A model generated the notes under the pieces. The model saw nothing but the letters and a program-made list of their open reading frames with translations, was not told the origin of the DNA and searched no databases. Of a stretch of 64,000 nt of DNA, positions 16,557 to 26,659 are shown one piece after another. The position numbers were made by a program, and so were the translations under genes. Source of the stretch: Bacteroidales bacterium (GTDB lineage Bacteria > Bacteroidota > Bacteroidia > Bacteroidales > ML635J-15); contig JAGOLH010000008.1 of the NCBI GenBank assembly GCA_017994175.1, forward strand, positions 1-64,000, given 5' to 3'. How positions within the stretch are numbered: the stretch's first letter is position 1; each line of letters starts with the position of its first letter.

Positions 16557-17450
16557 ATGAAAAAATGGTTTAATTACTTTATTTATATATCAATCATTTT
16601 TCTGATTGTATTCCTTGTCAGGGCCGATTATTTTGTCGTGCCGGTTGTAAGGAATGTATTTCATCTCGTTCTGGCATTTGTTTTTGTTTTTATAGGGTTT
16701 TTTCTGGATGCCTACAGTTGGTACAAAGCCTTACATTTATTTAACTGCAAACAAGTAAAGTATTTGGATTGTGTAGCAAGCGAGGGGTTGTCGATTTTCG
16801 GCAAATATATTCCCGGTAAAATTTGGGTAATACTTGGGCGGTCGGCTTATATTTCCAAAAGATACGATTTGAATGAAAAGGAGGTGGCATCCATTTCGCT
16901 TAACGTACAGTTTGTTTCATTATGGAGCGCTCTTTTACTTGGTATATTGGGCCTGGCATTTATACAGGTCTCTTGGTATATTGTTCTTGGGAGTATTGCC
17001 TTACTTATAATTTTCAGTCTCATTCTTTTTACGCCGTTATTTCACAGGTTGTTTACAGTTATCATGATGAAACTGTTACGAAAGCGTTTCGACATACCTC
17101 AACTCACAATTAGCTCGGTCCTGTTTGTCTTACCTTTCTCAGTTTTGTGTTGGCTCACATGGTGTTTGGGCTTTTGGTTTTTGGCAATTTCTCTTGTTCC
17201 CGAGCATATCCCATTATTTGCAGGCTTATTCTATGCTTTGGGTGCTTCACTCGGAATGATTGCCATTATACTGCCCGGTGGACTTGGAATGCGTGAAGGC
17301 CTGCTGTCGCTGACCTTGATTGCTGCCGGGCTGGCTTCCGATTTTTCGGTAACCGTTTCGGTAAGTTCACGGCTGTGGTATTTGATTGGAGAAGGTTTTA
17401 TTTTCTTCACAGGACTTATAATTTCCAGATTTTATAAACTCAGGAAATAA
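16557..17450 (+). CDS. UPF0104/LPG-synthase-TM-like integral membrane protein
   Basis: The 297-residue protein has about eight hydrophobic segments and the family features SIFGKYIPGKIW (78-89) and LPGGLGMREG (about 241-250). This is the flippase-like membrane domain shared with lysyl-phosphatidylglycerol synthase MprF, AglD and YbhN, without a synthase domain. The tight pairing with the GT2 gene suggests that it moves or uses the lipid-linked product of that enzyme. The exact substrate is unknown. Confidence 0.8.
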   Translation: MKKWFNYFIYISIIFLIVFLVRADYFVVPVVRNVFHLVLAFVFVFIGFFLDAYSWYKALHLFNCKQVKYLDCVASEGLSIFGKYIPGKIWVILGRSAYISKRYDLNEKEVASISLNVQFVSLWSALLLGILGLAFIQVSWYIVLGSIALLIIFSLILFTPLFHRLFTVIMMKLLRKRFDIPQLTISSVLFVLPFSVLCWLTWCLGFWFLAISLVPEHIPLFAGLFYALGASLGMIAIILPGGLGMREGLLSLTLIAAGLASDFSVTVSVSSRLWYLIGEGFIFFTGLIISRFYKLRK

Positions 17451-17460
17451 CCACGAATTA

Positions 17461-18342
17461 TCATCTTTTTTCTGGAGGGAGAACTCTGGAAAAGTATTCA
17501 AAACGGTAATAACTGATTATTTTATTGTTTTTATCGCTTTCAATCAAGCTTGTGCGGTTGCCATACTCATCGTATGCATAAGAAAAAGATCGCTGTTGTG
17601 AAGTCAGAATATTAATCTCCTGTGTTTTTTCCACGGCTCCTTCATCGTTATAAAAGAACCATGTTTCCTGCATTGCTTTCCTGTCGGAATCGAAATATTG
17701 CTTGAACGACAATTGACCCGCCTGATTGTAATGGTAGCTTATACTGTCGTTTAATATTCCATTTTCATTGAAGTTTTCAACCGAAGCAATCCGGCCATCT
17801 TTCATGCCTCCGGTTATATGATAATACTTGTAGTTTTGCTTGTTATTCTTCTTATTGCTTATTTGGGCAACAATAATATTCTTTACAGGATCTACCAGGA
17901 ATTTATATTCCGAAGTAATTTCTGCGTTCTTGTTGTAAACAATAAACGCTTTGGTAATTCCAGAACTATCGCATTCGATGGCTACGCCACCGATGAGGGT
18001 GCTATCGCTGTTAAAAAAGATTTCTTCCGTTTTGTATAAATCAGAGTTATATAAATAATGAGTGTATTGCGACCTGTTGCCAGCGCTATCGAAATATACA
18101 ATGGATTCAGGGCATGCGTTTTTGTCGTAATATACCTCCGATACCAAAGCTTTTCTACCGGTAAGCTCATTTTTTTCAACCTCCATAATATACGTCCTCA
18201 ATAAATTAATTTTCATATATTGTAAAGCACTTCGCTCAATCTTGGTTTGCATCAAGTCGTTTTGAGTAAGTACCGGTTCCGGTTGTGAGAAACCCATTAT
18301 TGAAAACACAAAGCAGAAAAATAAAATAAAGACAACTTTCAT
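17461..18342 (-). CDS. Secreted protein with RHS/YD-like repeats, function unknown
   Basis: The 293-residue protein has a signal peptide (hydrophobic 3-18, FSQ cleavage region). The body contains repeated Tyr/Asp-rich strands such as YHYNQAGQLSFKQYFD, WFFYNDEGAVEKTQEI and YAYDEYGNRTSLIE, which resemble YD/RHS-type repeats. No catalytic motif is visible. A periplasmic or surface beta-rich protein is inferred. It ends 10 bases from the convergent flippase-like gene and is divergent from the S46 peptidase at 18439, so the 96-base gap between those two starts must carry both promoters. Confidence 0.6.
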   Translation of the reverse strand: MKVVFILFFCFVFSIMGFSQPEPVLTQNDLMQTKIERSALQYMKINLLRTYIMEVEKNELTGRKALVSEVYYDKNACPESIVYFDSAGNRSQYTHYLYNSDLYKTEEIFFNSDSTLIGGVAIECDSSGITKAFIVYNKNAEITSEYKFLVDPVKNIIVAQISNKKNNKQNYKYYHITGGMKDGRIASVENFNENGILNDSISYHYNQAGQLSFKQYFDSDRKAMQETWFFYNDEGAVEKTQEINILTSQQRSFSYAYDEYGNRTSLIESDKNNKIISYYRFEYFSRVLPPEKR

Positions 18343-18381
18343 TGAGAATAACTTAAAAAAATCTTAAACCAAAGATAATCG

Positions 18382-18412
18382 TTTGTTTTAATAGATTTAG
18401 ACATTATTTTTG
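18382..18412 (+). promoter_or_regulatory. Bacteroidota-type promoter for S46 peptidase
   Basis: TTTG at 18382-18385 and TATTTTTG at 18405-18412 are separated by 19 bases, matching the -33 TTTG / -7 TAnnTTTG consensus of the Bacteroidota housekeeping sigma factor. The -7 element ends 26 bases before the ATG at 18439, giving a short untranslated leader. Confidence 0.8.
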
Positions 18413-18438
18413 ATTCATTATTTACAAAACACAAAACA

Positions 18439-20598
18439 ATGAAAAAATTTGCTTTTTTGCTGGTAAGCCTTGTAATACTGATTTCGGGAACATTACGTGC
18501 CGACGAGGGTATGTGGCTTTTGTCGCTCATCGGGAAAAATTATGACGATATGAAAGCCAAGGGGTTTCAACTCACACCGGATGATATCTATAACATTAAT
18601 AATGCCTGTATTAAAGACGCAATAGTTGGGTTAAGCCGTGAAGGCAGGCCTTTCTGGCATTTTTGCAGTGGCGAAATCATTTCCGACCAGGGGCTGATTC
18701 TTACAAATCACCATTGCGGATACGGTATGATTCAAGCGCATTCATCCATAGAACACGATTATCTGAAAGACGGGTTTTGGGCATATAGCAAAGATCAGGA
18801 ATTACCAAACGAAGGTTATTGTGCCGAAATATTAATTCGTATCGAAGACGTTACAAGCCGTGTAATGAAGAGCGTAACATCGGAGATGGGTGAGGCGGAC
18901 AGGAACGCAGCAATAAAGGAAGCTTCCAGCGAAATTATTAAAGAAGCTGAAAAAGGAACGTACTATAGTGCTCAGGTTTCGGAAATGTTTCATAATAATC
19001 AGTATTTTCTGCTGGTATACGAAATTTACAAAGATATTCGCCTTGTTGGTGCTCCACCGTCATCGATGGGAAAATTTGGCGGAGATACCGATAACTGGAT
19101 GTGGCCAAGGCACACAGCTGACTTTTCGATGTTTCGTATTTATACCGGACCCGATGGAAAACCTGCTGCCTATGCAAAAGAAAACATTCCGCTTAAACCA
19201 AGATATTCCTTGCCTATTAGCATTGCCGGAGTGAAAGAAGGCGATTTTGCAATGATTCTTGGGTTTCCTGGAACAACCGATCGGTACTTAACTTCTTACG
19301 GTCTTCAGGAAACAATTGACATCACTAATACTTACAGGTACAATATACGCACTGTAAAGCTGGACATTCTCCGCAACGAGATGAAAAACAACCCCGAAGT
19401 GCGAATACAGTATGCTTCGAAATATGCCAGCAGTTCGAACTACTGGAAGTACAGCCATGAGCAAAACATTGCCCTGCAGAAACTTAATACTATCGAAAAC
19501 AAAAGGGCGATTGAAAATGAATTTGTAGCTTGGACAAATGCTGATAACAACCGTAAAGCTAAGTACGGGAATGTATTGAACAATATTAAAAACATTTATG
19601 AATCGCGTAAAGCCGATGCTTACAACCGGCAGTTTATTCTCGAAGCACTGTTACAAGGTGCCGAAATACCATTATTTGCATATCAGATAAGCAACCAGAT
19701 TGGTAGGCTAAATGAAAACAGTACTGCAGCCGATAAGGAAAAAATCAAAACCAGTATTCATAACTTTTATAAAAATTTCGATGCCAATACTGATAAAAAA
19801 CTGGTTGCAGCCATGTTCTCATATTATGCTTCCAATGTTGACCCAATGAACTATCCAACTGTTTTTCTTACCATTATTAAAAAGTATAAGGGTAATTTCG
19901 ATAAATTTGCTGCCGATATGTTTTTGAAATCGGTATTTTCCGACGAACAGAAGCTCCTTGCTTTGGTGGATGCTCCCAACGCAAAAATCCTGGATAGGGA
20001 CCCTGCTGTAATTGCAGGGAACTCCATTTATACAAAATATCAGGAAATAAATCAATCGTACCGCGATAAGAGCAGCGGACTCGAAAGAGAAATACGGCTC
20101 TTCAACGAAGGACTCATGGAAATGAACTCCGATAAAATGTTTTACCCTGATGCCAACTCAACCATTAGGCTGACCTATGGTAATGTTCTTGGGTACAGGC
20201 CCGCAGATGCAATTAACTATAAGTACTACACTACCCTTGAAGGTGTAATGCAGAAAGAAGACCCGAATAATGATGAGTTTATTGTTCCCGAAAAACTTAA
20301 AGAACTTTATAAAAACAACGATTTTGGCAGGTATACCAATGCCGAAGGCAAGCTGGTAACCGGTTTTATTACCAACAACGATATCACTGGTGGAAATTCC
20401 GGATCACCTGTTCTCAATGGTAAGGGAGAGCTTATTGGAACAGCTTTCGACGGTAACAGCGAAGCCATGTCGGGAGATATTGATTTTGAAGAAAATCTTC
20501 AGCGATGCATTAATCTTGATGTGCGTTACACATTATTTATTATCGATAAATATGCCAATGCTCAGAATCTTATCAACGAGATGAATATTGTTGAATAA
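18439..20598 (+). CDS. S46 dipeptidyl-peptidase, DPP7-like
   Basis: The complete 719-residue enzyme has a signal peptide (1-20), the His region TNHHCGY (89-95, catalytic His probably H92), the Asp-region block GGDTDNWMWPRHTADF (214-229) and GGNSGSP with the nucleophile Ser at 654. Residue 672, 18 after the Ser, is Gly; the same position is Arg in DPP11, so a DPP7-like preference for hydrophobic P1 residues is inferred. Family members act in the periplasm and release N-terminal dipeptides, feeding peptide catabolism. It is a paralog of the partial gene at 1-1665 and keeps the usual EAMSGD segment that the other lacks. Confidence 0.95.
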   Translation: MKKFAFLLVSLVILISGTLRADEGMWLLSLIGKNYDDMKAKGFQLTPDDIYNINNACIKDAIVGLSREGRPFWHFCSGEIISDQGLILTNHHCGYGMIQAHSSIEHDYLKDGFWAYSKDQELPNEGYCAEILIRIEDVTSRVMKSVTSEMGEADRNAAIKEASSEIIKEAEKGTYYSAQVSEMFHNNQYFLLVYEIYKDIRLVGAPPSSMGKFGGDTDNWMWPRHTADFSMFRIYTGPDGKPAAYAKENIPLKPRYSLPISIAGVKEGDFAMILGFPGTTDRYLTSYGLQETIDITNTYRYNIRTVKLDILRNEMKNNPEVRIQYASKYASSSNYWKYSHEQNIALQKLNTIENKRAIENEFVAWTNADNNRKAKYGNVLNNIKNIYESRKADAYNRQFILEALLQGAEIPLFAYQISNQIGRLNENSTAADKEKIKTSIHNFYKNFDANTDKKLVAAMFSYYASNVDPMNYPTVFLTIIKKYKGNFDKFAADMFLKSVFSDEQKLLALVDAPNAKILDRDPAVIAGNSIYTKYQEINQSYRDKSSGLEREIRLFNEGLMEMNSDKMFYPDANSTIRLTYGNVLGYRPADAINYKYYTTLEGVMQKEDPNNDEFIVPEKLKELYKNNDFGRYTNAEGKLVTGFITNNDITGGNSGSPVLNGKGELIGTAFDGNSEAMSGDIDFEENLQRCINLDVRYTLFIIDKYANAQNLINEMNIVE

Positions 20599-20618
20599 AT
20601 AATATGCTCTACTTAATA

Positions 20619-23600
20619 TTACAACGATTTAACAAGGTGTTTCGATAAAACAAGGCTAAGCTCATTTATCTTAATGGGTTTAGCAATGTAGTCGATACAA
20701 CCTTCCCTTGTGCAGGTATCCTTATCGTTTTGCATTGCATATGCGGTTTGCGCAATTATTCTTGCTGCAGGGTCATGTTTCAAAATCCTTTTAGTTGCTT
20801 CAATTCCGCTAATATCAGGCAATTGAATGTCCATTAGAATTACATCGTATGTTTCCCGAATAGCAGCTTCTACGGCAGTATTCCCATTGTGTGCAATATT
20901 TATAAATCTGAATCCTATTTTTCGTAATACAGCAAGCAAGTATTCCAGGCTTGCCTGATCGTCTTCAACCACAAGAATCTTGTAATCTGCAAAGTCGGGG
21001 TTAGCAGCAACTACCCGAAACGTGCCGGGTTCCACAGAAGTTACCGGTTTCAGATATGGAATAGTAAAGCTCATGCAAGTGCCTTTCCCGAGTTCAGAAT
21101 CCACCATTATATTCCCTCCCATCAATTCAATAAGGCTTTTACAAATGGTGAGTCCCAATCCTGTGCCACGGTGAGTTTTTGACAAGGACCCCGAATGCCG
21201 GTAAAAACGTTCAAATATTTTTTGGTGAAGTTCTTTTGCAATACCAATTCCAGTATCTTTAACATAAAACTGTAAATATTCGCTCATGATTTTTACACCA
21301 AAATCAATACGTCCTTTTTCTGTAAAATTTACCGCGTTATTCAACAAATTCAGCATTACCTGAAACAAGCGGGTTTCGTCGGTAATAACTTCAATTACAC
21401 TTTCGGGTTTATCAAAGTTTACACTAACATTGTTCTTTTCTTTTGATATCAGCTCCGAAAGCATATCGTGCAATTTTTCAAGCACAGCATTAACATTACA
21501 CGAAGCATTCACAATCTTCATTTGTCCTGATTCAATTTTAGAAATATCGAGAACATCGTCGATAATACGCAGCAGGCTTTTGCAATTATTGTCAATAATT
21601 TCGGAGTAATAGGTTTTTTTATCATTCGGAGTGCCGGGATCGGTCAATAAATTCGAAAATCCGACAATTGCATTCATTGGGGTTCGTATTTCGTGGCTCA
21701 TATTTGATAAAAATGCCGATTTGAGTCTATCGTTTTCTTCGGCTTTTTCTTTAGCAGCAATCAATTCATTCTGAACTCGTTTAATTTCCTCAATATCCCT
21801 GAGTATAGAATGAAGGCTTCGGTCTGGCATTACCCTGGTGTTCATTTCAATAGGAATAAGCTGTGCATCTTTCCGCTTTAAAAGACGCTCTGACCTAACG
21901 CTTTTACCTTCCATCAGTAAATCGTATCGCATTGGTACACGCGATAGTTCTTCAACAGCAAACAGGTCTTCAATACGCATTTTAGTGATTTCCTCTTTGG
22001 TATACCCTGTCAGTATTTCAGCCTGATCGTTTGCACCCACAATTCTTCCGTCTGCCGACCCGAGCAATATTGTATCAGCAGCCATTTCGATTATCGTCCT
22101 TAGTCGAGCTTCGCTATTTAACACTTTTTTCTCTGCCAGAACGCGTTCAGTTATGTCGGTTGAAGCTCCCAAAACTGCCTTATCGGTATCATTATAGTTT
22201 GTAAAAGGGATTTTTATAGTCTGAAGGACTTTATCCGGTTGGTTTTCTGTTCTTAGCACCTCTTCTTTAATAAATAGTTCTTTCCCGCTTTTTATTACTT
22301 TCAGGTCGTCGGAGCGAAAATGATTCACCTGTTTTTTGTCCTTCACAAAATCGGAATCTGTTTTGCCAATTAAATCTTCCGGAGTGGTTCCGTATGCTGA
22401 CGCAACCGCCTTGTTGGCAAGAATGAATTTACCGTAAATATCTTTTGCAAATATAAAATGGGGTACCATATCAATTATCTGCCGTAACTGTGCTTCACTT
22501 CTTCTAAAAGCTTGTTCCGTAGAAATTCCCTTTAAAAACAATGTAATCTGACGTAGATACACTTCATACTCCGTAAATAGCTTTATTTCAACTCCGCGTG
22601 GTGTAAAAAAGATTATGTCGGCAAGCAGTGAATTCTGGTTTTTAATGCGTATAGCTGCAATATTCCCGACAGGGATAGCACATTGTAATTTTCGGCTAAT
22701 TGCCCCTGGAACAATAAATCGAGGTATTTCGAGGAAAGATTTATATGAAAAGGACTCCTTTTTATTAAACGGTGTATCGGAAAGTGGGTTATACTGCCAA
22801 CGGCGGCCTAAAATTCTGAATCCAAGAATGTTTTCAACAGCTTTTATTACCCCTTGATCACCTATTACCGAAACTGTAGAGTATTCCTTTGTTGACTCAT
22901 TAAACTGGTTTAATGCACAAAACGTAGCACCGCTGTATTCAATGAGTTTTCGCAACAAGGCGTCGATGTTTTCATTTTCTGAATACAGTTGCAACAGGTC
23001 GTTCGAAAAGGAATTAATGTGCTCGAGACGTGTGTTCTTTTCTATCCTGTTAGTAATATCACGTGCTGCAGTAAACAATTTGTTACCATAGGCAAAAACA
23101 CGCCATTCAAAGAATCGGTACTCGCCGTTTTTACAAAAAATGCGATTGGTAAAACTGCTGATTCCCGTATGCTGTTTAATGGAATTCAAGCTTGCATGCC
23201 ATTCATTCACATCGTCGGGATGCAAATTATCTGTGAATTTTCGTTCGAGAATTTCGCTTTTCTTATACCCCAACAACCTTTCCCATGCAGAATTGATTTT
23301 TAATAGCTGCTGCGAATCCCCTATTACACTAAGCAGATCGGGTATAAGTTCAAAGAAGCTTTCCGATTCATTGATTTGTTCCTTTTCGACTGCGTTGTCG
23401 GAGAAGGAGTACATAAAAAAGTTTTCGTCAATACGGGTAAAGTCTATTCGATAGCATTTTTCTTCAGAACAGTAATAGCCTGGTTTCAAAATTCCAGTAC
23501 GGTTTTCGACAGCAATTTGCAGTGCCTGAATTATTTTCTCTGCCTTAGGCGAAATTGATTTATTTTTCCGGTTAATAAATAAACCATGTAATAATTCCCT

Positions 23601-23759
23601 ACTGATACCTGAAAGTGTTTCGAAAGATTCATTAGTATCATCGATTTGATACAGTTTTTTATCCCCACAGAGAACCCAATGTCCCCAAATAGCCGGTGCT
23701 GGATGTTTATAGAAAAGTTTTTGAAAAATACTCCCTTCCGTGTTATTAATTAATTGCAT
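20619..23759 (-). CDS. Hybrid histidine kinase with PAS/GAF sensors and receiver
   Basis: The 1046-residue protein has no clear membrane helix. In order it shows a unique N-terminus, a PAS domain (about 135-245), a GAF-like region (about 250-410), two further PAS domains (about 420-540 and 545-660), a HisKA domain with the phospho-acceptor His at 689 (SNMSHEIRTPMNAI), an HATPase domain with DTGIGIAKE and GTGLGLTICKSL, and a C-terminal receiver with phospho-acceptor Asp 977 (ILMDIQLP). The protein probably autophosphorylates in response to a cytosolic signal. The upstream gene 19 bases away is a related kinase with the same end architecture. No DNA-binding output regulator is adjacent. Confidence 0.92.
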   Translation of the reverse strand: MQLINNTEGSIFQKLFYKHPAPAIWGHWVLCGDKKLYQIDDTNESFETLSGISRELLHGLFINRKNKSISPKAEKIIQALQIAVENRTGILKPGYYCSEEKCYRIDFTRIDENFFMYSFSDNAVEKEQINESESFFELIPDLLSVIGDSQQLLKINSAWERLLGYKKSEILERKFTDNLHPDDVNEWHASLNSIKQHTGISSFTNRIFCKNGEYRFFEWRVFAYGNKLFTAARDITNRIEKNTRLEHINSFSNDLLQLYSENENIDALLRKLIEYSGATFCALNQFNESTKEYSTVSVIGDQGVIKAVENILGFRILGRRWQYNPLSDTPFNKKESFSYKSFLEIPRFIVPGAISRKLQCAIPVGNIAAIRIKNQNSLLADIIFFTPRGVEIKLFTEYEVYLRQITLFLKGISTEQAFRRSEAQLRQIIDMVPHFIFAKDIYGKFILANKAVASAYGTTPEDLIGKTDSDFVKDKKQVNHFRSDDLKVIKSGKELFIKEEVLRTENQPDKVLQTIKIPFTNYNDTDKAVLGASTDITERVLAEKKVLNSEARLRTIIEMAADTILLGSADGRIVGANDQAEILTGYTKEEITKMRIEDLFAVEELSRVPMRYDLLMEGKSVRSERLLKRKDAQLIPIEMNTRVMPDRSLHSILRDIEEIKRVQNELIAAKEKAEENDRLKSAFLSNMSHEIRTPMNAIVGFSNLLTDPGTPNDKKTYYSEIIDNNCKSLLRIIDDVLDISKIESGQMKIVNASCNVNAVLEKLHDMLSELISKEKNNVSVNFDKPESVIEVITDETRLFQVMLNLLNNAVNFTEKGRIDFGVKIMSEYLQFYVKDTGIGIAKELHQKIFERFYRHSGSLSKTHRGTGLGLTICKSLIELMGGNIMVDSELGKGTCMSFTIPYLKPVTSVEPGTFRVVAANPDFADYKILVVEDDQASLEYLLAVLRKIGFRFINIAHNGNTAVEAAIRETYDVILMDIQLPDISGIEATKRILKHDPAARIIAQTAYAMQNDKDTCTREGCIDYIAKPIKINELSLVLSKHLVKSL

Positions 23760-23778
23760 TATTACGAATGTTTAGATA

Positions 23779-26508
23779 TTAAATATAGGCATAGCCATCA
23801 AGCATATCGAAAAGGTCGCGAAAGTTTATGGGTTTCGATATATAGCTGTTACAGCCCGATGATATACATTTCTGCTTATCTTCGGGCATCGCAAAAGCTG
23901 TTTGTGCAATAATAATCACCTCGGTGTTATGCTTTCGGATTATACGAGCAACTTCATAACCATTTGTTCCGGGAAGCTGTATATCGAGAAGTATTACATC
24001 GAAATGATTCTTCAATGCCATATTAATGGCTTCGGTACCATCAAATGCAAATTCCGATTCACAGTTATCGTAACGCTTCAGAATTTCTTTCAAATACTGA
24101 GAATTAATTAAATCATCTTCAACAACTAGCAACCGAAGCTTTCTTCGTTGTTTATTTATTTTCCCGGCTTTATTCTGTTCAACGCAAACCTCAACCGCCT
24201 GAAGAAATGGTATTGTAAATGTAAATTTGCTGCCTTTGCCCTTGATTGATTTTACGCCAATTTTTCCACCCATGAGTTCAACAAGCTTCCTACAAATCGA
24301 CAATCCAAGCCCTGTTCCTCTGGGGGGACCGGTTCGTGCAATCTCGGCCTGCCAAAATCGCTCAAATATCTTGTCGTGCAGTTTCTTATCAATGCCAATT
24401 CCAGTATCTTCAACAAAAAACTCAAGCATTGATTCATTTATATGAAACCCTATTTTTATATACCCGGTTTCCGTGAATTTAACAGCGTTTTCAATCAAAT
24501 TATTCAAAACCTGCAACAACCTTGTTTCATCGGTTTTTACTAAAACTGTCTGTGAAGGTTTTTTGTAAATCAGTCGTACAGCATTACCTCTTTTCTCGGA
24601 AATCATTTCGGCAAAAACTGATACAATATTATCGAACATGTTGTTGATATCGACTGTAGAATTCACAATGGTAAGCTGCCCTGACTCTATTTTCGAGATA
24701 TCCAGTATATCATCGATTATTCTCAACAGACTGACACACGAATTATTGATTATTTCGGAGTAATACTGTCTGCTCGATTCATGCATTCCTGAATTCAGCA
24801 TTAGTTGTGAGAACCCCATTATTGCATTCATGGGCGTACGAATTTCGTGGCTCATATTTGCAAGAAAGGCGGTTTTTAACTTGTCGCTTTCTTCGGCTCG
24901 TTGTTTTTCCAACAAAAGTGCCTTTTCATAAACAATAAGGTCGGTAATGTCTTCGAGTGTTACATACACCGATTTCACATTTTTGGTGATTTTGTCTTTA
25001 TTTGGAATTACGTTAATATTGAGCCATTTTTGCCTTGAAAGGTTACCCCCCGAAATACCCATAGTTATGTTTTTTACTCTTCGACCCGTTTTAAATGCTT
25101 TTAACACAGGGTAATCTTCCATTTTAAACGGCTGTCCGTTAAGATGAGAGGTTGTCCACCCCAACGAACCCGAAGTAATAGACCTGCCTTCTAAGTTATC
25201 CTCTTCAAATATTCGTTTTGCCGACAAATTTGCTGAGATGATTTCTCCGGAATTGTCGCAGTATATCACTCCCTGAGCCATAGTTTCGTAAAGAGTACGG
25301 TATTTTTCTTCACTCATGCTCAAACGTCTCATTGCATGTTTTCTTTCGGAATCGTCGCGGATAACTGTATGCAACATGGTCGAACCCTTGTAAATAATGC
25401 TGGTCAGAATTATTTCACATTCAACAGTTGAGCCATCAGCACACAAATGGGTCCAGCCAAATTTATGGCTGCCCTTTGTAAATGCAATATTCATCATTTC
25501 CGTTGCCTTATCCTCGCTTAACAGACCATCTTCCTGATAAACAGGCGATATTAAAGCCGGTGATTTGCCCAACAACGATTTCTTCGATTTGAATTTGAGT
25601 AGCTTTAAAGCAGCCTTATTGCATTCCATAAATTTATTGTTGCTCAGAATAAGCGTTGCTTCGGCTGACTCCTCAAAAATTTTCCGGAATCGTTCTTCAC
25701 TTTCTGTTAATTCGTTGATCATAACCCTGGTTGGGGTTATATCTTCGAAAATTGTTGCAAAACTATTCGGTTTGATAGCAACAACCGAAATCTGAAAATA
25801 TTTTTTTAATGGAGCAAAATAGGTCTCGAAAAAGCATGATTTCCCTGTGAGAGCAACCTGTGAGAATTCGTTTAGGTAAGGAGGGTCCGGTGTTTGATAT
25901 ATTTCATTCGCCAGCTTATTGTACCCTGCAGGAAGCGAAATGCCTGTGTGAACCTGATATGCTGGGTTGGCTTTTATTATACGGTAATTGGAGGGTGCTC
26001 CTTTTGTATCGAAAACCAAATCATGAATTGCCACACCTTCTTTCATATTTTCGAAAAGGCTGCGAAAACGACCTTCGCTCTGTTTGAGCTTTTCTTCGGC
26101 AAGATATTGTTTGCTCACATCCCTGAAAACCAGCACAACTCCAATAATTTGTTTATCATCCGAAATTATCGGAGCACCGGAATCGGCGATATGGTATTCG
26201 GTGCCATTGCGCGAAATTAAAACCGTGTGGTTGGCCAAACCAACTACACTTCCGGTAGTAAGCACTTTTTCAATCGGATTTTCAGCAGCTTCCCTTGTGA
26301 ACGCATTCACAATATTAAAACAATCTGATATGGGTTGTTCAAACACCTCCTCCAGCATATACCCTGTAAGCTTTTCAGCAATCCGGTTCATAAAGGAAAT
26401 ATTACCTTTAGTATCAGTGCAGATAATGGCATCGCCTATCGACTGCAATGTGGTCTCAAATATTTCTTTGCGTTTGAGAAGGTCGTCGGTGTTTGGTTTT
26501 GCATTCAT
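23779..26508 (-). CDS. Hybrid histidine kinase with four PAS domains and receiver
   Basis: From the ATG at 26508 the protein is 909 residues (a TTG at 26553 would add 15). It has four PAS domains (roughly 15-130, 135-265, 270-390 and 395-530), HisKA with His 554 (ANMSHEIRTPMNAI), HATPase motifs (NAVKFTETG, DTGIGIDK, GTGLGLSICRKLVELMGG) and a C-terminal receiver with Asp 842 (ILLDIQLP). There are no membrane segments. The kinase core and receiver are closely similar to those of the next gene, so the pair looks like a tandem duplication with diverged sensor halves. It is the first gene of the pair and lies downstream of the repeat region at 26.6-27.0 kb. Confidence 0.92.
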   Translation of the reverse strand: MNAKPNTDDLLKRKEIFETTLQSIGDAIICTDTKGNISFMNRIAEKLTGYMLEEVFEQPISDCFNIVNAFTREAAENPIEKVLTTGSVVGLANHTVLISRNGTEYHIADSGAPIISDDKQIIGVVLVFRDVSKQYLAEEKLKQSEGRFRSLFENMKEGVAIHDLVFDTKGAPSNYRIIKANPAYQVHTGISLPAGYNKLANEIYQTPDPPYLNEFSQVALTGKSCFFETYFAPLKKYFQISVVAIKPNSFATIFEDITPTRVMINELTESEERFRKIFEESAEATLILSNNKFMECNKAALKLLKFKSKKSLLGKSPALISPVYQEDGLLSEDKATEMMNIAFTKGSHKFGWTHLCADGSTVECEIILTSIIYKGSTMLHTVIRDDSERKHAMRRLSMSEEKYRTLYETMAQGVIYCDNSGEIISANLSAKRIFEEDNLEGRSITSGSLGWTTSHLNGQPFKMEDYPVLKAFKTGRRVKNITMGISGGNLSRQKWLNINVIPNKDKITKNVKSVYVTLEDITDLIVYEKALLLEKQRAEESDKLKTAFLANMSHEIRTPMNAIMGFSQLMLNSGMHESSRQYYSEIINNSCVSLLRIIDDILDISKIESGQLTIVNSTVDINNMFDNIVSVFAEMISEKRGNAVRLIYKKPSQTVLVKTDETRLLQVLNNLIENAVKFTETGYIKIGFHINESMLEFFVEDTGIGIDKKLHDKIFERFWQAEIARTGPPRGTGLGLSICRKLVELMGGKIGVKSIKGKGSKFTFTIPFLQAVEVCVEQNKAGKINKQRRKLRLLVVEDDLINSQYLKEILKRYDNCESEFAFDGTEAINMALKNHFDVILLDIQLPGTNGYEVARIIRKHNTEVIIIAQTAFAMPEDKQKCISSGCNSYISKPINFRDLFDMLDGYAYI

Positions 26509-26582
26509 TCCAACATGGTTTGGGTTAGAGCATAAAATTACAGATAAAAGCAATGCAAATCAAGAAATTTGACAGAATCACA

Positions 26583-26659
26583 CTGAGGGTTAATTATTGG
26601 GGCAATAAAAGCAATTTAAAATGTCGCGATGTTTGGAATCAGAATGCAGGAGGCAGAAT
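26583..26659. repeat. Direct repeat, copy A (77 bp)
   Basis: This stretch recurs at 26965-27041 with three differences in 77 bases. Its end runs into a series of heptamers close to CAGAATN (26640-26674). It lies in a gene-free gap of about 530 bases between the kinase pair and the DUF58 gene. Confidence 0.9.
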
